Origin: Jonesia denitrificans DSM 20603 | GTDB lineage: Bacteria; Actinomycetota; Actinomycetes; Actinomycetales; Cellulomonadaceae | Length of the DNA stretch: 64,000 nt | Direction of reading: 5' to 3' | Assembly: GCF_000024065.1 (NCBI RefSeq) | Contig: NC_013174.1 | Coordinates: forward strand, 1-64,000 | Shown: one piece after another, positions 1 through 11,157 of the stretch | Position numbering within the stretch: position 1 is the stretch's first letter | Layout: the number at the start of each line of letters is the position of its first letter | Program-made: the position numbers and the translations under genes | Notes under the pieces: generated by a model | Told to the model about the DNA's origin: nothing | The model's input: the letters and a program-made list of their open reading frames with translations, nothing else | Database searches by the model: none

Positions 1-158
1 TTCAAGGGATAGGCTACAAGAATCCGTTTCCCACAGGCTGTGGATAACTTTGTGGATGACGCACGCTATGGAAGACTGTAACCCGCCCAACTGCCCACTT
101 ATCCACAGGTGTCAACCACAGTGTGGGCGTTCTTCACACCCGCGCATAAAGGATCGTC
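1..158. promoter_or_regulatory. dnaA upstream region with DnaA boxes
   Basis: Short leader ahead of dnaA. A consensus-type DnaA box TGTGGATAA lies at 39-47, followed at once by a weaker TTTGTGGATGA. A second perfect box in the opposite orientation, TTATCCACA, lies at 99-107. Boxes in front of dnaA are usual in actinobacteria and fit autoregulation by DnaA (family knowledge). I see no clear -35/-10 pair. Confidence 0.7.
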
Positions 159-1589
159 GTGACGACTCAAGAAGATACCTTAACCCTCCTCTGGGAATCG
201 ATCGTCAGAGATCTGGAATACCGCGAGGATTCCACGCCTCGACTCATTGCATTACTCCGTGGGACGAAGTTGATGGGATTTCTCGATGCGACTGCGATCA
301 TCGGTGTCGCAAACGAGGGGCAACGAGATTTTTTTGAACGACGTGGACGCCAGGAGCTGTCTGAAGCGATCTCGCGCGCAATGGGTAAGCCCATCACCAT
401 TGCTGTCACAGTCAACCCAGATCTGGAACGTTCCAGTGTCGTGTCTGCGCCTGCGACCAGCCCTCACACACAGGATTCAGCACCGACTCCTGATGCTCCA
501 CGCTCACTCGTGGACCGTGAACCAGTTGTCCCCAAGTCGCTCGACGAAGGGCATCGACTCAACCCCAAGTACATCTTTGAAACGTTTGTTATTGGTTCAT
601 CGAACCGATTTGCTCACGCTGCCGCGGTTGCTGTTGCCGAAGCTCCCGCAAAGGCCTACAACCCTTTGTTTATTTACGGCGGCTCTGGACTGGGAAAGAC
701 TCACCTGCTCCACGCTATTGGTAACTATGCGCTCAATCTCTATCCCAGTGCCAAGGTGAAGTATGTGAACTCCGAAGAGTTCACCAATGACTTCATCAAC
801 TCGATCCGTGACGAAAAGGCGGGCGCATTCCAGCGCCGTCACCGGGAGGTCGATTTCCTTCTCATTGATGACATCCAGTTCCTTCAAGGCAAAGAAGCAA
901 CGATGGAGGAGTTCTTCCATACGTTCAACGCCTTGCACAATGCGAACAAGCAGGTAGTCATCACCTCTGACCTTCCACCGAAACAGTTGGCTGGTTTTGA
1001 AGATCGGTTGCGTTCCCGCTTCGAGTGGGGACTGATCACCGATGTGCAGCCTCCTGATCTGGAAACACGCATCGCTATTTTGCGGAAGAAGGCTGCTGGC
1101 GAACGACTCAACGCTCCAGATGATGTGTTGGAGTACATTGCCTCTCGGATCTCATCAAACATCCGTGAGTTGGAAGGCGCGTTGATCCGTGTCACTGCTT
1201 TTGCGAACTTGAATCGGCAACCAGTTGATCGTCAGCTCGCTGAGATCGTGTTGAAGGATCTTATTACTGACGATGATGGCGAAGGAGCACAGATCACGGC
1301 AAGCTCCGTCATCGCACAAACCGCTGCCTACTTTGGTTTGACCATCGAAGACCTGTGCGGGGCTTCGCGTTCCCGGGTTCTTGTCACAGCACGGCAGATA
1401 GCGATGTACCTGTGCCGAGAGTTGACGGACCTCTCGCTACCTAAAATCGGAGCACAGTTCGGTGGTCGTGACCACACAACAGTGATGCACGCTAACCGTA
1501 AAATCGCGGAACAAATGGCTGAGCGCCGATCAATTTACAACCAAGTGACCGAGCTCACCAGCCGCATTAAGTTGGAGCATCGCGGCTAA
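159..1589 (+). CDS. dnaA: Chromosomal replication initiator DnaA
   Basis: DnaA binds the DnaA boxes at oriC and melts the origin. The 476-residue protein has an N-terminal helicase/DnaB-interaction domain (about 1-85), a Pro/Ser/Thr-rich linker (about 95-130), an AAA+ core with Walker A GGSGLGKT (174-181) and Walker B around LIDDI (235-239), and a C-terminal DNA-binding domain with the signature [10 protein letters not shown] (about 436-445). Translation starts at GTG 159, the start that gives the normal actinobacterial N-terminus. Boxes lie both upstream and downstream, and a terminator follows the stop. The linker is shorter than in Streptomyces. Identification is certain. Confidence 0.98.
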   Translation: MTTQEDTLTLLWESIVRDLEYREDSTPRLIALLRGTKLMGFLDATAIIGVANEGQRDFFERRGRQELSEAISRAMGKPITIAVTVNPDLERSSVVSAPATSPHTQDSAPTPDAPRSLVDREPVVPKSLDEGHRLNPKYIFETFVIGSSNRFAHAAAVAVAEAPAKAYNPLFIYGGSGLGKTHLLHAIGNYALNLYPSAKVKYVNSEEFTNDFINSIRDEKAGAFQRRHREVDFLLIDDIQFLQGKEATMEEFFHTFNALHNANKQVVITSDLPPKQLAGFEDRLRSRFEWGLITDVQPPDLETRIAILRKKAAGERLNAPDDVLEYIASRISSNIRELEGALIRVTAFANLNRQPVDRQLAEIVLKDLITDDDGEGAQITASSVIAQTAAYFGLTIEDLCGASRSRVLVTARQIAMYLCRELTDLSLPKIGAQFGGRDHTTVMHANRKIAEQMAERRSIYNQVTELTSRIKLEHRG

Positions 1590-1641
1590 CCTCATCCTGT
1601 TTACACAGGCTGTGTATAAGTCTTATTCACAGCCTGTGAAC

Positions 1642-1682
1642 AAAGGCGCTTCCCCGAGATCATGCTAGGGAAGCGCCTTTTT
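1642..1682 (+). terminator. Rho-independent terminator after dnaA
   Basis: A 13-bp perfect stem, AAAGGCGCTTCCC at 1642-1654 and its reverse complement at 1668-1680, with a 13-nt loop, runs straight into T residues. It ends the dnaA transcript before the origin region. Confidence 0.85.
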
Positions 1683-1689
1683 CTGTGAC

Positions 1690-2060
1690 TGGCATTCTCA
1701 CTCGTCCACAGTTATGTCCACAGAATCGGGCTTGTTATCCACACCTGTGGACACAACTGTGCATAACATGTGGAAAACTCCTGCCACCTGTGCACAACAC
1801 CCCACCTATCTGTGGAAACGCGGTGGATAACTTTTTTGCTTCCACACCCCTCCACAGTTGTCCACACGTTATCCACCGCTCCACCCACAGGAAAGAATGG
1901 CTCTGTGGTGCGGCAAAATGCTGTTATCCACAGTATCCACAGCTCCTATTACTACGACTAACTCTTGATCAAGGGGAAAAAGTGAATCCACACCTTCATC
2001 AAGAGGTTGTGCACTGCGCGACACAAGCCTGTGGACAACGGAACCAACACAACGAGGGAT
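1690..2060. other. oriC: DnaA-box cluster between dnaA and dnaN
   Basis: The dnaA-dnaN interval is densely packed with DnaA boxes on both strands: TTATCCACA at 1735-1743 and 1924-1932, TTATCCACC at 1869-1877, TGTGCATAA at 1758-1766, GGTGGATAA at 1822-1830, GTATCCACA at 1933-1941 and TGTGGACAA at 2030-2038, plus several looser matches. A less GC-rich patch around 1940-1985 is a possible unwinding element. Position and box density are as expected for an actinobacterial origin. A spurious short reading frame crosses it and is not a gene. Confidence 0.9.
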
Positions 2061-2172
2061 AACGGTGCAGTATCGAAGAGATCACCGCTAGACTGTGCTA
2101 GGACCACTAGATATAAGGCTCACTGCTCTGAGAGCGAGCGACGCACAAACATGAGCCATGAAGGGAGTGCGC

Positions 2173-3303
2173 ATGAAGTTCCGGGTTGAACGTGATGTCC
2201 TCACAGAGGCCGTCACATGGACTGCTCGTACTTTGCCAGCTCGTCCACCGGCTCCTGTGCTCTCGGGTGTGCGTATTGAAGCGACACAAGAAGGCGTTGT
2301 GAAGCTCGCATCGTTCGACTACGAAGTGTCCGCACGAGGGGAAATCCCCGCTGAGGTGACAGAACCAGGGACCATTCTTGTCTCTGGACGTCTATTGGCT
2401 GAGATCGCAAAAGCACTCCCCCACAAACCAGTTGACTTTACGGTGGACGGAACAAAAGTTTCCGTGGTGTGTGGCGCATCGCGGTTCTCACTATTGACGA
2501 TGCCCGTCGAGGAATACCCCACACTTCCCACAATGCCAGAACTCACAGGCGTGGTGGATGGAAGCGAACTCAGTGCCGCTGTGTCACAGGTGACTGTCGC
2601 AGCGAGCCGTGATGACACACTTCCACTGCTCACAGGAGTACGTATTGAAATTGAGGGTGAAAAGGTCACGCTTCTTGCGACAGACCGCTACCGCCTTGCG
2701 TTAAGGGAAATGACGTGGCGTCCGAGCGCCCCTGATATGTCAACTGTGGCTTTGGTACGTGCACGCACTCTCAACGACGTTTCAAAGTCGCTTGGCCCTG
2801 TGGGTGACGTCAATGTTGCATTGTCAGTTGGTGAAGGCGTTGACCTTATCGGGTTTGAGGCTGGTGGCCGTCAAACCACATCATTGCTGGTTGATGGTGA
2901 CTACCCGCATGTGCGTAGGCTCTTTCCTGACGAGACCCCTATTCACGCAGTCGTGGCAACACAACCGCTCATCGACGCTGCGCGACGTGTGGCGTTGGTT
3001 GCTGAACGCAATACCCCAATCCGTTTGAACTTCTCCGAAGGGCAAGTTGTCCTTGACGCTGGCCAAGGAGACGATGCACAAGCGTCAGAGGTTCTTGAAT
3101 CCACTTTGGTGGGTGAGGATATTTCCGTTGCATTCAATCCACAGTTCCTCCTTGATGGGCTCAATGCTTTGGGAACTGACTTTGTCCGTTTGTCCTTCAC
3201 GCATCCGAACAAACCCGTCGAGTTCACCGGTCAAGAGTCGCTCGATGGTGAAGATTCCAAGCACTACCGCTATCTTCTCGTCCCTATTCGCTTCGCGAAT
3301 TAA
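2173..3303 (+). CDS. dnaN: DNA polymerase III beta sliding clamp
   Basis: DnaN is the ring-shaped processivity clamp that tethers polymerase III to DNA. The 376-residue protein has the length and the three-fold clamp architecture of the family and starts with the typical actinobacterial MKFRVERDVL. I chose ATG 2173 over the in-frame ATG at 2158 because an AAGGGAG ribosome-binding site (2161-2167) sits 5 nt before 2173 and would lie inside the gene otherwise. It lies downstream of oriC, and the parS palindrome follows its stop codon. Confidence 0.97.
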   Translation: MKFRVERDVLTEAVTWTARTLPARPPAPVLSGVRIEATQEGVVKLASFDYEVSARGEIPAEVTEPGTILVSGRLLAEIAKALPHKPVDFTVDGTKVSVVCGASRFSLLTMPVEEYPTLPTMPELTGVVDGSELSAAVSQVTVAASRDDTLPLLTGVRIEIEGEKVTLLATDRYRLALREMTWRPSAPDMSTVALVRARTLNDVSKSLGPVGDVNVALSVGEGVDLIGFEAGGRQTTSLLVDGDYPHVRRLFPDETPIHAVVATQPLIDAARRVALVAERNTPIRLNFSEGQVVLDAGQGDDAQASEVLESTLVGEDISVAFNPQFLLDGLNALGTDFVRLSFTHPNKPVEFTGQESLDGEDSKHYRYLLVPIRFAN

Positions 3304-3319
3304 CGAACCCGCATCAGCA

Positions 3320-3363
3320 TGATGGGCGGTGGATGTTTCACGTGAAACATCCACCGCCCATCA
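3320..3363. other. parS: parS centromere site inside a 44-bp perfect palindrome
   Basis: Positions 3334-3349 read TGTTTCACGTGAAACA, identical to the 16-bp parS consensus bound by ParB (Spo0J). ParB spreading from parS loads SMC and drives origin segregation (family knowledge). Here parS is the core of a larger perfect inverted repeat covering 3320-3363, so the dnaN-recF gap can form a 22-bp uninterrupted stem. The outer arms (TGATGGGCGG and complement) are beyond what ParB needs and may act as a dnaN terminator, although no T-run follows. Confidence 0.93.
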
Positions 3364-3383
3364 CAGCTTGAGGGGATGTTGCC

Positions 3384-4631
3384 GTGTATGTTTCTCACCT
3401 GTCCTTAGTGGACTATCGCTCCTACGAACACGTGGATATTGAGTTCGCCCCTGGTGTGAATGTTCTGGTTGGTCACAACGGCCAAGGGAAGACGAACATC
3501 GTTGAGGCAATTGGCTACCTCGCGACACTGGCGTCACACCGTGTCGCTCATGACACAGCACTTATTCGCGTAGGAGCGCAACGGGCGCTCATTCGATCGC
3601 GAGTTGTGCGAGGTGACCGGGCACAGGTCGTTGAGCTTGAACTACTCCACGGTAAGGCGAACAAAGCGCGAGTGAATCGAGGCCAACCGGGGCGCGCATC
3701 GACAGTATTAGGGATTGTGAAAACGGTGGTGTTCGCGCCGGAGGACCTAGTCTTGGTTAAAGGGGACCCGGACGCACGACGTCGGTACCTTGATGACCTC
3801 ACCGTGCTCATGATTCCGCGGATGCGCTCGGTCTTAGCTGACTATGACAAGGTTGTGCGGCAGCGCTCTGCCCTCTTGAAACAGCTGATGCGTGGGGGCG
3901 CTTCGCATGCTAGCGACGCTACGTTGGCTGTGTGGGATGAACGAATGGTGGCGCTTGGGTCCCAGATCATTGGTGTGCGCCAGCGACTCGTCGCTGCGCT
4001 TGCCCCTCACCTCGCGTCCGGGTACGAAACAGTGAGTTCTGGGCAATCGGAAGCCAAGATGAGGTACCGCCCCTCGCTGGAATCCTTCCTTGATGAACCA
4101 ATGCCAGCGGTGATGAGTGTCGAGGAAATTTCAGTCATCTACGCGGAAGTCTTGGCGCGCGCAAGACGGCGGGAGTTGGAACGTGGGGTGTGTATCGTTG
4201 GCCCGCACCGTGATGATGTGGAACAGACGTTGAATAATTTGCCGGTTAAAGGGTACGCAAGCCACGGGGAGAGTTGGTCTTACGCATTGGCTATGCGGCT
4301 GGCGTCTTATCGACTCATGACAGAGGGGCCGGATGAGAATGATCCTGCGTCCGCTGACCTGCAGGATATGTGGTGGACAGACTCTCAAGAGGACACTGAG
4401 CCAATTCTCATTCTTGACGATGTGTTTGCTGAGCTAGATGTTCGGCGCCGGCGACAATTGGCGGACATCGCGGCGCAAGCACGGCAGGTCATTATCACTG
4501 CAGCGGTGGCGCAGGATGTTCCTGACCAGTTGCGTGGCAGGACGTTGTCTGTCACGTTGGGTGCTGTCACTGATATGGATGGTGCCGAGGATCAGTTGAG
4601 TGTGAGTGGTGAGCGTGATGGCGACCTATGA
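3384..4631 (+). CDS. recF: DNA replication/repair protein RecF
   Basis: RecF is an SMC-like ATPase that loads RecA at gaps through RecOR. The 415-residue protein shows Walker A GHNGQGKT (30-37) after the typical N-terminus with LVDYRSY, an ABC signature region in the middle, and the Walker B/D-loop stretch LILDDVFAELD near residue 340. It starts at GTG 3384, just after the parS palindrome. Its 3' end overlaps the next gene, so the two are translationally coupled. Confidence 0.96.
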   Translation: MYVSHLSLVDYRSYEHVDIEFAPGVNVLVGHNGQGKTNIVEAIGYLATLASHRVAHDTALIRVGAQRALIRSRVVRGDRAQVVELELLHGKANKARVNRGQPGRASTVLGIVKTVVFAPEDLVLVKGDPDARRRYLDDLTVLMIPRMRSVLADYDKVVRQRSALLKQLMRGGASHASDATLAVWDERMVALGSQIIGVRQRLVAALAPHLASGYETVSSGQSEAKMRYRPSLESFLDEPMPAVMSVEEISVIYAEVLARARRRELERGVCIVGPHRDDVEQTLNNLPVKGYASHGESWSYALAMRLASYRLMTEGPDENDPASADLQDMWWTDSQEDTEPILILDDVFAELDVRRRRQLADIAAQARQVIITAAVAQDVPDQLRGRTLSVTLGAVTDMDGAEDQLSVSGERDGDL

Positions 4632-5133
4632 CATTCGTGGGTTACCTTCTCAGATTGAGGTCACTCCCCCAGTTGCGGTAGCAACAGCCGCGTTGAATCG
4701 GGCGAAGGCTGCCGCGCGTGCGCGAGGGTTTCGGCCATCGAGTGTTGCTCAACGAGACGATGCGGTGTCCGGTGCTGCTCGGACGCGACGTGACCCGCAA
4801 TTGTTGGGTGAGGCGTTGGGAACGTTGTTGACTGAGCGTGGGTGGACAGCTGATGTCGCGGTGGGCAATGTTGTGGCACGGTGGGCTGAGATTGTGGGAA
4901 CTGAGATTGCAGAGCATTCCACTGCAGAGCAGTTTGTTGATGGTGTGTTGTTTGTTCGGGCGCATTCCTCAGCCTGGGCCACCCAGTTGCGTTTTCTTGC
5001 TGCCAATATTCTGGCTGCGATTGCTCGGGATGTGGGTGAGGGTGTGGTGGAGGAGTTACGGGTGGTCACTCCTGATGCGCGTACCGGGTCGAAGGGGAGA
5101 TTGCGGGTTCAAGGTGGTCGGCCGCGACGCTGA
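4618..5133 (+). CDS. DciA-like DUF721 protein
   Basis: A 171-residue basic protein with the DUF721/DciA domain in its C-terminal half (about 65-150, around the stretch LTERGWTADVAVG and VVARWAEIVG). DciA proteins load or assist the replicative helicase DnaB in bacteria lacking DnaC (family knowledge), and the position between recF and gyrB is standard in actinobacteria. The N-terminal part is Ala/Arg-rich and probably disordered. ATG 4618 overlaps the recF 3' end by 14 nt; a GTG 12 nt earlier is an alternative start. Confidence 0.85.
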   Translation: MATYDIRGLPSQIEVTPPVAVATAALNRAKAAARARGFRPSSVAQRDDAVSGAARTRRDPQLLGEALGTLLTERGWTADVAVGNVVARWAEIVGTEIAEHSTAEQFVDGVLFVRAHSSAWATQLRFLAANILAAIARDVGEGVVEELRVVTPDARTGSKGRLRVQGGRPRR

Positions 5134-5212
5134 TTTGGTAGGGCCTTAAAACGTGCGTTAGCGGCGTGTGGACCCCGTGGGACACACTGGACCCCATTGG
5201 TGCGGTGGAAAT

Positions 5213-5258
5213 CTTGCTATAGCACAGATATTCGCGTGATTTCGGGTAGAATAGCAAG
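5213..5258. promoter_or_regulatory. Inverted repeat in the gyrB leader
   Basis: In the 236-bp gap before gyrB, CTTGCTAT (5213-5220) and ATAGCAAG (5251-5258) form an 8-bp inverted repeat 30 bp apart. A possible -10 hexamer TAGAAT (5247-5252) overlaps the right arm. I see no convincing -35 at the right distance. The arrangement could serve supercoiling-responsive or repressor control of gyrBA, but this is inference. Confidence 0.35.
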
Positions 5259-5369
5259 GACGATCCACGCCGGAAACGGCTGGTAGAGAATCAGAGGCAT
5301 GACAAGGCGGCTCCAGTGAGTTGGGCCGCTTGTTGATGTCCTGAGAGATGACTAGGAGCACCACCACTC

Positions 5370-7430
5370 GTGGCAGAACTCAACACCACCGCGACCGATC
5401 CGAACACTCCGACGCAGTCTGTGTCCCCAGCGCAACATCAGGGAGCCTATGACGCGAACGCGATTACCGTCCTTGAGGGGCTGGAAGCGGTTCGGAAACG
5501 GCCTGGGATGTACATTGGGTCAACCGGTGAGCGTGGTCTTCACCACCTTGTCTACGAAGTTGTGGATAACTCGGTTGACGAGGCTCTCGCCGGTCACTGT
5601 GACACCATTAACGTGACCATCTTGGAAGATGGGGCTCTAGAGGTGTCGGACAACGGGCGCGGAATCCCAGTTGCTATCCACCCCACTGAGGGGCGCCCCA
5701 CTGTTGAAGTGGTGATGACCATCCTCCACGCGGGCGGAAAGTTTGGTGGAAGTGGGTACGCGGTCTCCGGTGGTTTGCACGGTGTTGGTATTTCCGTGGT
5801 GAACGCGTTGTCGTCACGTGTGGAGACAGTCATCCGTCGCGATGGCTACACCTGGCACCAGTCCTTTGCTGATGGTGGAAAACCAGTTGGTGAGTTGCGT
5901 CAAGGTGAGCCCACAGAAGAGAAGGGGACGACTCAAACCTTCTGGCCTGACGCTGACATCTTTGAAACAGTTGATTTTGATTTTGAAACGCTGCGTGCCC
6001 GATTCCAACAGATGGCGTTCCTCAATAAAGGTCTGTCCATCACGTTGACGGACAAACGACCAGACCACGCTGATGTGTCTGGCGATGAGGTCGCTGGTGG
6101 AGATAACTCCCCCACCTCAGAACGCATCAAAACTGTGACCTATAAGTATGACGCTGGGTTGCTGGACTATGTGCACCACCTCAACACCGCGAAGCGAGTT
6201 GAGGTCATTCATGATGAGATCATCGACTTCGACGCGGAAGACACTGATCGCAAGATTTCTGTGGAGATCGCGATGCAGTGGACAACGGCGTACTCGGAGT
6301 CGGTGCACACCTACGCGAACACGATTTCTACGACGGAGGGCGGTACCCACGAGGAAGGGTTCCGAGCGGCTCTCACATCTCTGATTAACCGGTATGCACG
6401 CGCAAAGAACATCCTCAAGGAAAAGGATGACAATCTCACGGGAGAGGACATCCGTGAAGGATTGACTGCCGTGATTTCAGTGAAGCTGGGTGAACCACAG
6501 TTCGAAGGGCAAACAAAAACAAAACTGGGGAACACTGAAGCACGTACCTTTGTGCAGTCGATCATGAATGAAAAAATGAACGACTGGCTTGATGCACACC
6601 CCAATGAAGCCAAAGAGATCATTCGCAAAGCTATCCAGGCTTCTCAGGCCCGACTCGCAGCTCGGAAAGCGCGCGAAGCGACCCGCCGGAAGGGTCTGTT
6701 GGAATCGGGGGGCATGCCCGGAAAGCTCCGTGACTGCCAATCTAACCGTCCCGAAGAGTGTGAAATTTACATTGTGGAGGGTGACTCTGCGGGTGGGTCC
6801 GCAGTTCGTGGACGTAACCCCCACATACAAGCGATCTTGCCGTTGCGTGGGAAGATCCTCAACGTTGAACGTGCCCGCCTCGATAAGGCACTGTCGAACG
6901 CTGAGGTGCAAGCACTCATCACGGCGTTTGGTACCGGGATCGGTGAGGACTTTGACATGTCTAAGCTGCGGTACCACAAGATTGTGCTCATGGCCGACGC
7001 TGATGTGGATGGCCAGCACATTTGCACGTTGCTCCTCACCTTGTTGTTCCGTTACATGCGTCCCCTCATTGAGCACGGGCACGTGTTCCTTGCTCAACCG
7101 CCGTTGTATCGGATTAAGTGGACGAACGCCGAGCACGACTATGTGTTCTCTGACAAGCAGCGTGATGACTGTATCCGTGAGGGTTTGGCTGCGGGGAAAC
7201 GTATTCCGAAAGACAACGGAATCCAGCGGTATAAGGGTCTGGGTGAAATGGACTACTCCGAATTGTGGGACACCACAATGGACCCAGAACACCGCACTTT
7301 GCTGCAGGTGACTTTGGAAGATGCCGCAGCTGCAGACGAAATGTTCGCGATCCTCATGGGTGAGGACGTGGAATCGCGACGTAACTTCATCCAACGCAAT
7401 GCACGGGATGTCAGATTCCTCGACATTTAG
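5370..7430 (+). CDS. gyrB: DNA gyrase subunit B
   Basis: GyrB is the ATPase subunit of the A2B2 gyrase that introduces negative supercoils. The 686-residue protein shows the GHKL ATPase motifs ([32 protein letters not shown]), the transducer domain, the TOPRIM metal site starting EGDSAGGSA, and the C-terminal [10 protein letters not shown] motif. It starts at GTG 5370 with a TAGGAG site upstream. A short Thr/Pro/Gln-rich N-terminal tail precedes the conserved part. It is probably co-transcribed with gyrA 64 bp downstream. Confidence 0.98.
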   Translation: MAELNTTATDPNTPTQSVSPAQHQGAYDANAITVLEGLEAVRKRPGMYIGSTGERGLHHLVYEVVDNSVDEALAGHCDTINVTILEDGALEVSDNGRGIPVAIHPTEGRPTVEVVMTILHAGGKFGGSGYAVSGGLHGVGISVVNALSSRVETVIRRDGYTWHQSFADGGKPVGELRQGEPTEEKGTTQTFWPDADIFETVDFDFETLRARFQQMAFLNKGLSITLTDKRPDHADVSGDEVAGGDNSPTSERIKTVTYKYDAGLLDYVHHLNTAKRVEVIHDEIIDFDAEDTDRKISVEIAMQWTTAYSESVHTYANTISTTEGGTHEEGFRAALTSLINRYARAKNILKEKDDNLTGEDIREGLTAVISVKLGEPQFEGQTKTKLGNTEARTFVQSIMNEKMNDWLDAHPNEAKEIIRKAIQASQARLAARKAREATRRKGLLESGGMPGKLRDCQSNRPEECEIYIVEGDSAGGSAVRGRNPHIQAILPLRGKILNVERARLDKALSNAEVQALITAFGTGIGEDFDMSKLRYHKIVLMADADVDGQHICTLLLTLLFRYMRPLIEHGHVFLAQPPLYRIKWTNAEHDYVFSDKQRDDCIREGLAAGKRIPKDNGIQRYKGLGEMDYSELWDTTMDPEHRTLLQVTLEDAAAADEMFAILMGEDVESRRNFIQRNARDVRFLDI

Positions 7431-7494
7431 CCACCCCGAGTTTTCGTGCTTCCCTTCCGTGCGCACAGCGCAGGACAACATATAGAGGTAGATC

Positions 7495-10110
7495 GTGACT
7501 GAAGATCAGAACATGGCCCAGGGTAACGCTGCTGATGTGAGCGGCGTGGTCCACGGCAACATTGAGCAGGTTGACCTGCAAACCGAAATGCAACGGTCGT
7601 ACCTCGACTATGCCATGTCGGTGATCGTGGGCCGTGCTTTGCCTGAGGTTCGTGACGGGTTAAAGCCTGTGCACCGCCGTGTCATTTACGCGATGTATGA
7701 CGGCGGTTACCGACCTGATCGCGCGTATTCGAAGTGTTCACGTGTTGTTGGTGACGTGATGGGGAAGTATCACCCGCACGGTGACACAGCGATTTATGAC
7801 ACGCTTGTTCGTTTGGTGCAGGACTGGACGCTGCGTTACCCGCTCGCTGCCGGTCAGGGGAACTTCGGGTCACCGGGGAATGACCCTGCCGCTGCACCGC
7901 GTTACACCGAAACGCGTATGGCGCAGATCGCCATGGAAATGGTGCGCGATATTGACAAGAACACTGTTGATTTTCAGGACAACTACGATGGGCGCACTCA
8001 GGAACCAGCGGTGTTGCCCGCTCGTTTCCCGAACCTGTTGGTCAACGGTTCTGCGGGTATTGCTGTGGGAATGGCCACGAATATCCCGCCTCATAATTTG
8101 CGTGAGGTGGCTGAGGGTGTTGCCTGGTATTTGGCGAACCCCGATGCCAGCCGTGAAGAGTTGCGTGAGGCGCTGATCGCCCGGATTAAGGGCCCAGACT
8201 TTCCCACTGGGGCGACCATTTTGGGTCGTTCCGGGATTGACGATGCGTACCGTACTGGCCGCGGGTCCATCACGATGCGTGCAGTGGTCAATGTGGAAGA
8301 AATTCAGGGACGCCAATGTTTGGTTGTCACCGAGTTGCCGTATCAGGTGAACCCTGACAATCTCGCACTCAAGATCGCTGACCTCACCAAAGAAGGTCGT
8401 ATTCAGGGAATCGCTGATATCCGCGACGAAACCTCTGGTCGTACCGGTCAGCGCCTTGTCATTGTGTTGAAACGTGACGCGGTGGCGAAGGTTGTGTTGA
8501 ATAACTTGTATAAGCACACCCAGCTGCAGGAGAACTTCTCCGCGAACATGCTTGCACTGGTTGACGGTGTGCCACGGACGTTGTCGATTGACGCGTTCAT
8601 TCACCATTGGGTGAACCACCAACTTGATGTGATTTCTCGGCGTACGGCGTTCTTGCTCAAAGAAGCTGAGGACAAGATCCACATTTTGCGTGGTTATTTG
8701 CGTGCGTTGGATAATCTCGATGAGGTCATTGCGTTGATTCGCCGCTCCCCCACTGTGGAGGAGGCCCGTGGCGGGTTGATTGAATTGCTGGGTATTGATG
8801 ATATTCAAGCAACAGCGATTTTGAACCTGCAGTTGCGTCGGCTTGCTGCGTTGGAGCGGCAAAAAATCATCGATGAACACGACGATCTTGAACGTCAGAT
8901 CCTGGATTACCGCGATATTTTGGCAAGTCCACAGCGCCAGCGTGACATTGTGGGAAGTGAACTCAGTGAGATTGTGGACCGTTACGGTGATGAGCGCCGC
9001 TCCACAATCCTTCCTTATGGCGGTGAGGTGTCCATGGAGGACCTCATTGCTGAAGAAGATGTGGTTGTCACCATTACCCGCGGTGGTTACGTGAAGCGTA
9101 CCCGTTCTGACAACTACCGGGCGCAAAAGCGTGGTGGTAAGGGTGTGCGTGGAACACAGCTTCGTGAAGATGACATTGTGGATCATTTCTTTGTCACCAC
9201 CACTCACCACTGGTTGTTGTTCTTCACGAACCTTGGTCGGGTGTATCGGGCGAAGGCGTATGAACTACCAGAAGGATCACGTGAGTCCAAGGGGCAGCAT
9301 GTGGCGAACCTTCTTGCGTTCCAGCCAGGTGAAAGCATCGCCCAGGTCCTTGCGCTTCGCAATTACGAAGACCACGAGTACCTTGTGTTGGCAACCCGTT
9401 CCGGACTAGTCAAGAAGACCCGTTTATCTGAGTATGACACCAACCGGTCAGCCGGACTCATCGCTATTAAGCTCCGCGAATACGATGATGGAAGCGTTGA
9501 TGAACTGGTCAAGGCCATGCCCGTGAATGCGGACAATGACCTGATTTTGATTTCCCGTTTGGGTCAGTCCATCCGGTTCACAGCTGACGATGCGTCGCTT
9601 CGCCCGATGGGGAGGGGTACCTCTGGCGTCATCGGAATGAAATTCGCCGACGGGGACGAACTCCTCTCGGCAGACGTTGTCAAAGATGATGCTGATCTCT
9701 TTGTGGTCACTGACGGTGGGTTTGCAAAACGAACTGCGATCAGCGAATACCGAGTGCAGGGTCGAGGCGGCCAAGGTGTCAAGGTTGCCAAGCTCGTGGA
9801 AGACCGCGGTCACCTTGTCGGAGCACTCATCACAGAGCAAGATGATGAAGTTCTTGTGATCATGGAGAAGGGAAAGATTGTGCGTTCTGCCGTTGCGGAG
9901 GTTAACCGTACCGGAAGGAACACACAAGGTGTTACCTTTGCCAAGCCAGACAAAAAAGATCGCATTATTGCTGTCGCCCGAAACGTTGAACGATCCCTGA
10001 ACGATGAGGACGACACCGCTGAAGACGGTGACGAGAACGATGTTCCGTTACCGGACGCAGCAGTCCACGACACACCATCAGACGCTACAGCTGAAGAGAA
10101 CAACGCATGA
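7495..10110 (+). CDS. gyrA: DNA gyrase subunit A
   Basis: GyrA carries the DNA cleavage-reunion site and wraps DNA with its C-terminal beta-pinwheel. The 871-residue protein has the catalytic tyrosine in PRYTETR (Tyr137) and the quinolone-determining loop [10 protein letters not shown] (93-102), with Thr98 at the position of E. coli Ser83. The pinwheel includes the GyrA-box-like QKRGGKG. The tail is strongly acidic, as in other actinobacteria. It starts at GTG 7495. Its stop overlaps the next start as ATGA. Confidence 0.98.
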   Translation: MTEDQNMAQGNAADVSGVVHGNIEQVDLQTEMQRSYLDYAMSVIVGRALPEVRDGLKPVHRRVIYAMYDGGYRPDRAYSKCSRVVGDVMGKYHPHGDTAIYDTLVRLVQDWTLRYPLAAGQGNFGSPGNDPAAAPRYTETRMAQIAMEMVRDIDKNTVDFQDNYDGRTQEPAVLPARFPNLLVNGSAGIAVGMATNIPPHNLREVAEGVAWYLANPDASREELREALIARIKGPDFPTGATILGRSGIDDAYRTGRGSITMRAVVNVEEIQGRQCLVVTELPYQVNPDNLALKIADLTKEGRIQGIADIRDETSGRTGQRLVIVLKRDAVAKVVLNNLYKHTQLQENFSANMLALVDGVPRTLSIDAFIHHWVNHQLDVISRRTAFLLKEAEDKIHILRGYLRALDNLDEVIALIRRSPTVEEARGGLIELLGIDDIQATAILNLQLRRLAALERQKIIDEHDDLERQILDYRDILASPQRQRDIVGSELSEIVDRYGDERRSTILPYGGEVSMEDLIAEEDVVVTITRGGYVKRTRSDNYRAQKRGGKGVRGTQLREDDIVDHFFVTTTHHWLLFFTNLGRVYRAKAYELPEGSRESKGQHVANLLAFQPGESIAQVLALRNYEDHEYLVLATRSGLVKKTRLSEYDTNRSAGLIAIKLREYDDGSVDELVKAMPVNADNDLILISRLGQSIRFTADDASLRPMGRGTSGVIGMKFADGDELLSADVVKDDADLFVVTDGGFAKRTAISEYRVQGRGGQGVKVAKLVEDRGHLVGALITEQDDEVLVIMEKGKIVRSAVAEVNRTGRNTQGVTFAKPDKKDRIIAVARNVERSLNDEDDTAEDGDENDVPLPDAAVHDTPSDATAEENNA

Positions 10111-10952
10111 GCCCTCAGCCACACTCGAAGTCAGACACAAACTCGACTTCCTCGGCCAATAAGTCGACAAAACCTACGAACCAACCCAAGGCGCCTGCTA
10201 AGGGCGGCGCTGCTGCGACGACAGGAAGTAAATCTCCTGGCACGTCAAAGTCTTCGCCTGTGCCACCACCGGATACGGGTGGGAAGCCGCGCAGTTTCGC
10301 ACCAAAAACCGGGTCTCAGCCTAAGGCTGGGGAGCCCGTGATCCCGGTGGCGTCAAAGGGCTCCGCAGCAACGGGAGTTGCCGGGGCGAAAGCAGGAACC
10401 ACCCCTGGGAAAAAGCCAACGGCTGCGACCACATCGACAGGCAAAAGCCCCGCCCCGGCAAAGAAGTCGCCGGCCACCGCAACGGCTACAACGGCCACGG
10501 GTTCGGCGGGGAGTGCGCAAGGGACAAGTCAGTACTCATCGGTCATGAGCCCAACCGGAACAGGCGTGAAGGCCCGCCCAGACCTCGGGGCTCCCCGACG
10601 TATCCGGTTGGCGGTCAACCGCATTGACCCATGGTCGGCCATGAAGTTCTCCCTGCTGCTGTCGTTGGCATTTGGGATCATGATGGTCGTTGCATCAATC
10701 GTGTTTTGGAACGTCCTCGACGGGTTGAACGTCTTCACAGAAATCGATGCGATGGTCAAAGACATCCTCGGTGAGGAAGCGGAAGTCAATATTCTGCAAT
10801 ACGTTGAGCTGTCTCGCGTGATTTCTCTCACGACAATTATTGCGGTCGTTGACGTGGTGTTGTTGACTGCGATCGGAACGATCGGAGCATTCTTGTATAA
10901 CGTTGTGGCCAGCCTTGTTGGCGGTTTACACCTCACTCTTACCGATGACTGA
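10107..10952 (+). CDS. DUF3566 membrane protein downstream of gyrA
   Basis: A 281-residue protein in two parts. Residues 1 to about 165 are a Lys/Ala/Pro/Ser/Thr-rich, probably disordered cytoplasmic region. The C-terminal ~110 residues are the DUF3566 domain, with two hydrophobic membrane segments ([20 protein letters not shown] and a second near [20 protein letters not shown]) and an acidic loop between them. This gene follows gyrA in most actinobacteria. Its function is unknown to me. The ATGA overlap with gyrA implies coupled translation. Confidence 0.85.
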   Translation: MSPQPHSKSDTNSTSSANKSTKPTNQPKAPAKGGAAATTGSKSPGTSKSSPVPPPDTGGKPRSFAPKTGSQPKAGEPVIPVASKGSAATGVAGAKAGTTPGKKPTAATTSTGKSPAPAKKSPATATATTATGSAGSAQGTSQYSSVMSPTGTGVKARPDLGAPRRIRLAVNRIDPWSAMKFSLLLSLAFGIMMVVASIVFWNVLDGLNVFTEIDAMVKDILGEEAEVNILQYVELSRVISLTTIIAVVDVVLLTAIGTIGAFLYNVVASLVGGLHLTLTDD

Positions 10953-11059
10953 GCACATCAGATCGGTGTGACGAACGACAACAACGTGAGATTTTGGTTT
11001 CTGCCGCGCATGCGGTAACTTTAAGTGTCGTTGCGGGTCACTATGACTCACAGCAACAC

Positions 11060-11133
11060 GGGCCTATAGCTCAGGCGGTTAGAGCGCTTCGCTGATAACG
11101 AAGAGGTCAGAGGTTCAAGTCCTCTTAGGCCCA
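11060..11133 (+). tRNA. tRNA-Ile (GAT anticodon)
   Basis: 74-nt cloverleaf. Acceptor GGGCCTA (11060-11066) pairs with TAGGCCC (11126-11132). The anticodon stem CTTCG/CGAAG closes the loop CTGATAA, anticodon GAT. The T-loop has the TTCAAGT core. No CCA is encoded. Confidence 0.96.
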
Positions 11134-11157
11134 CGACCTACCCACTGGAGGGGCGTG

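Noticed and set aside
1685-2062. 125-residue plus-strand frame in the dnaA-dnaN gap
   Set aside because: It is a translation of DnaA boxes; the region is oriC.
6477-9210. Long open frames on the minus strand opposite gyrB and gyrA
   Set aside because: They are antisense shadows of highly conserved genes; codon bias of gyrase leaves the opposite strand open, and the proteins show no recognisable domain.
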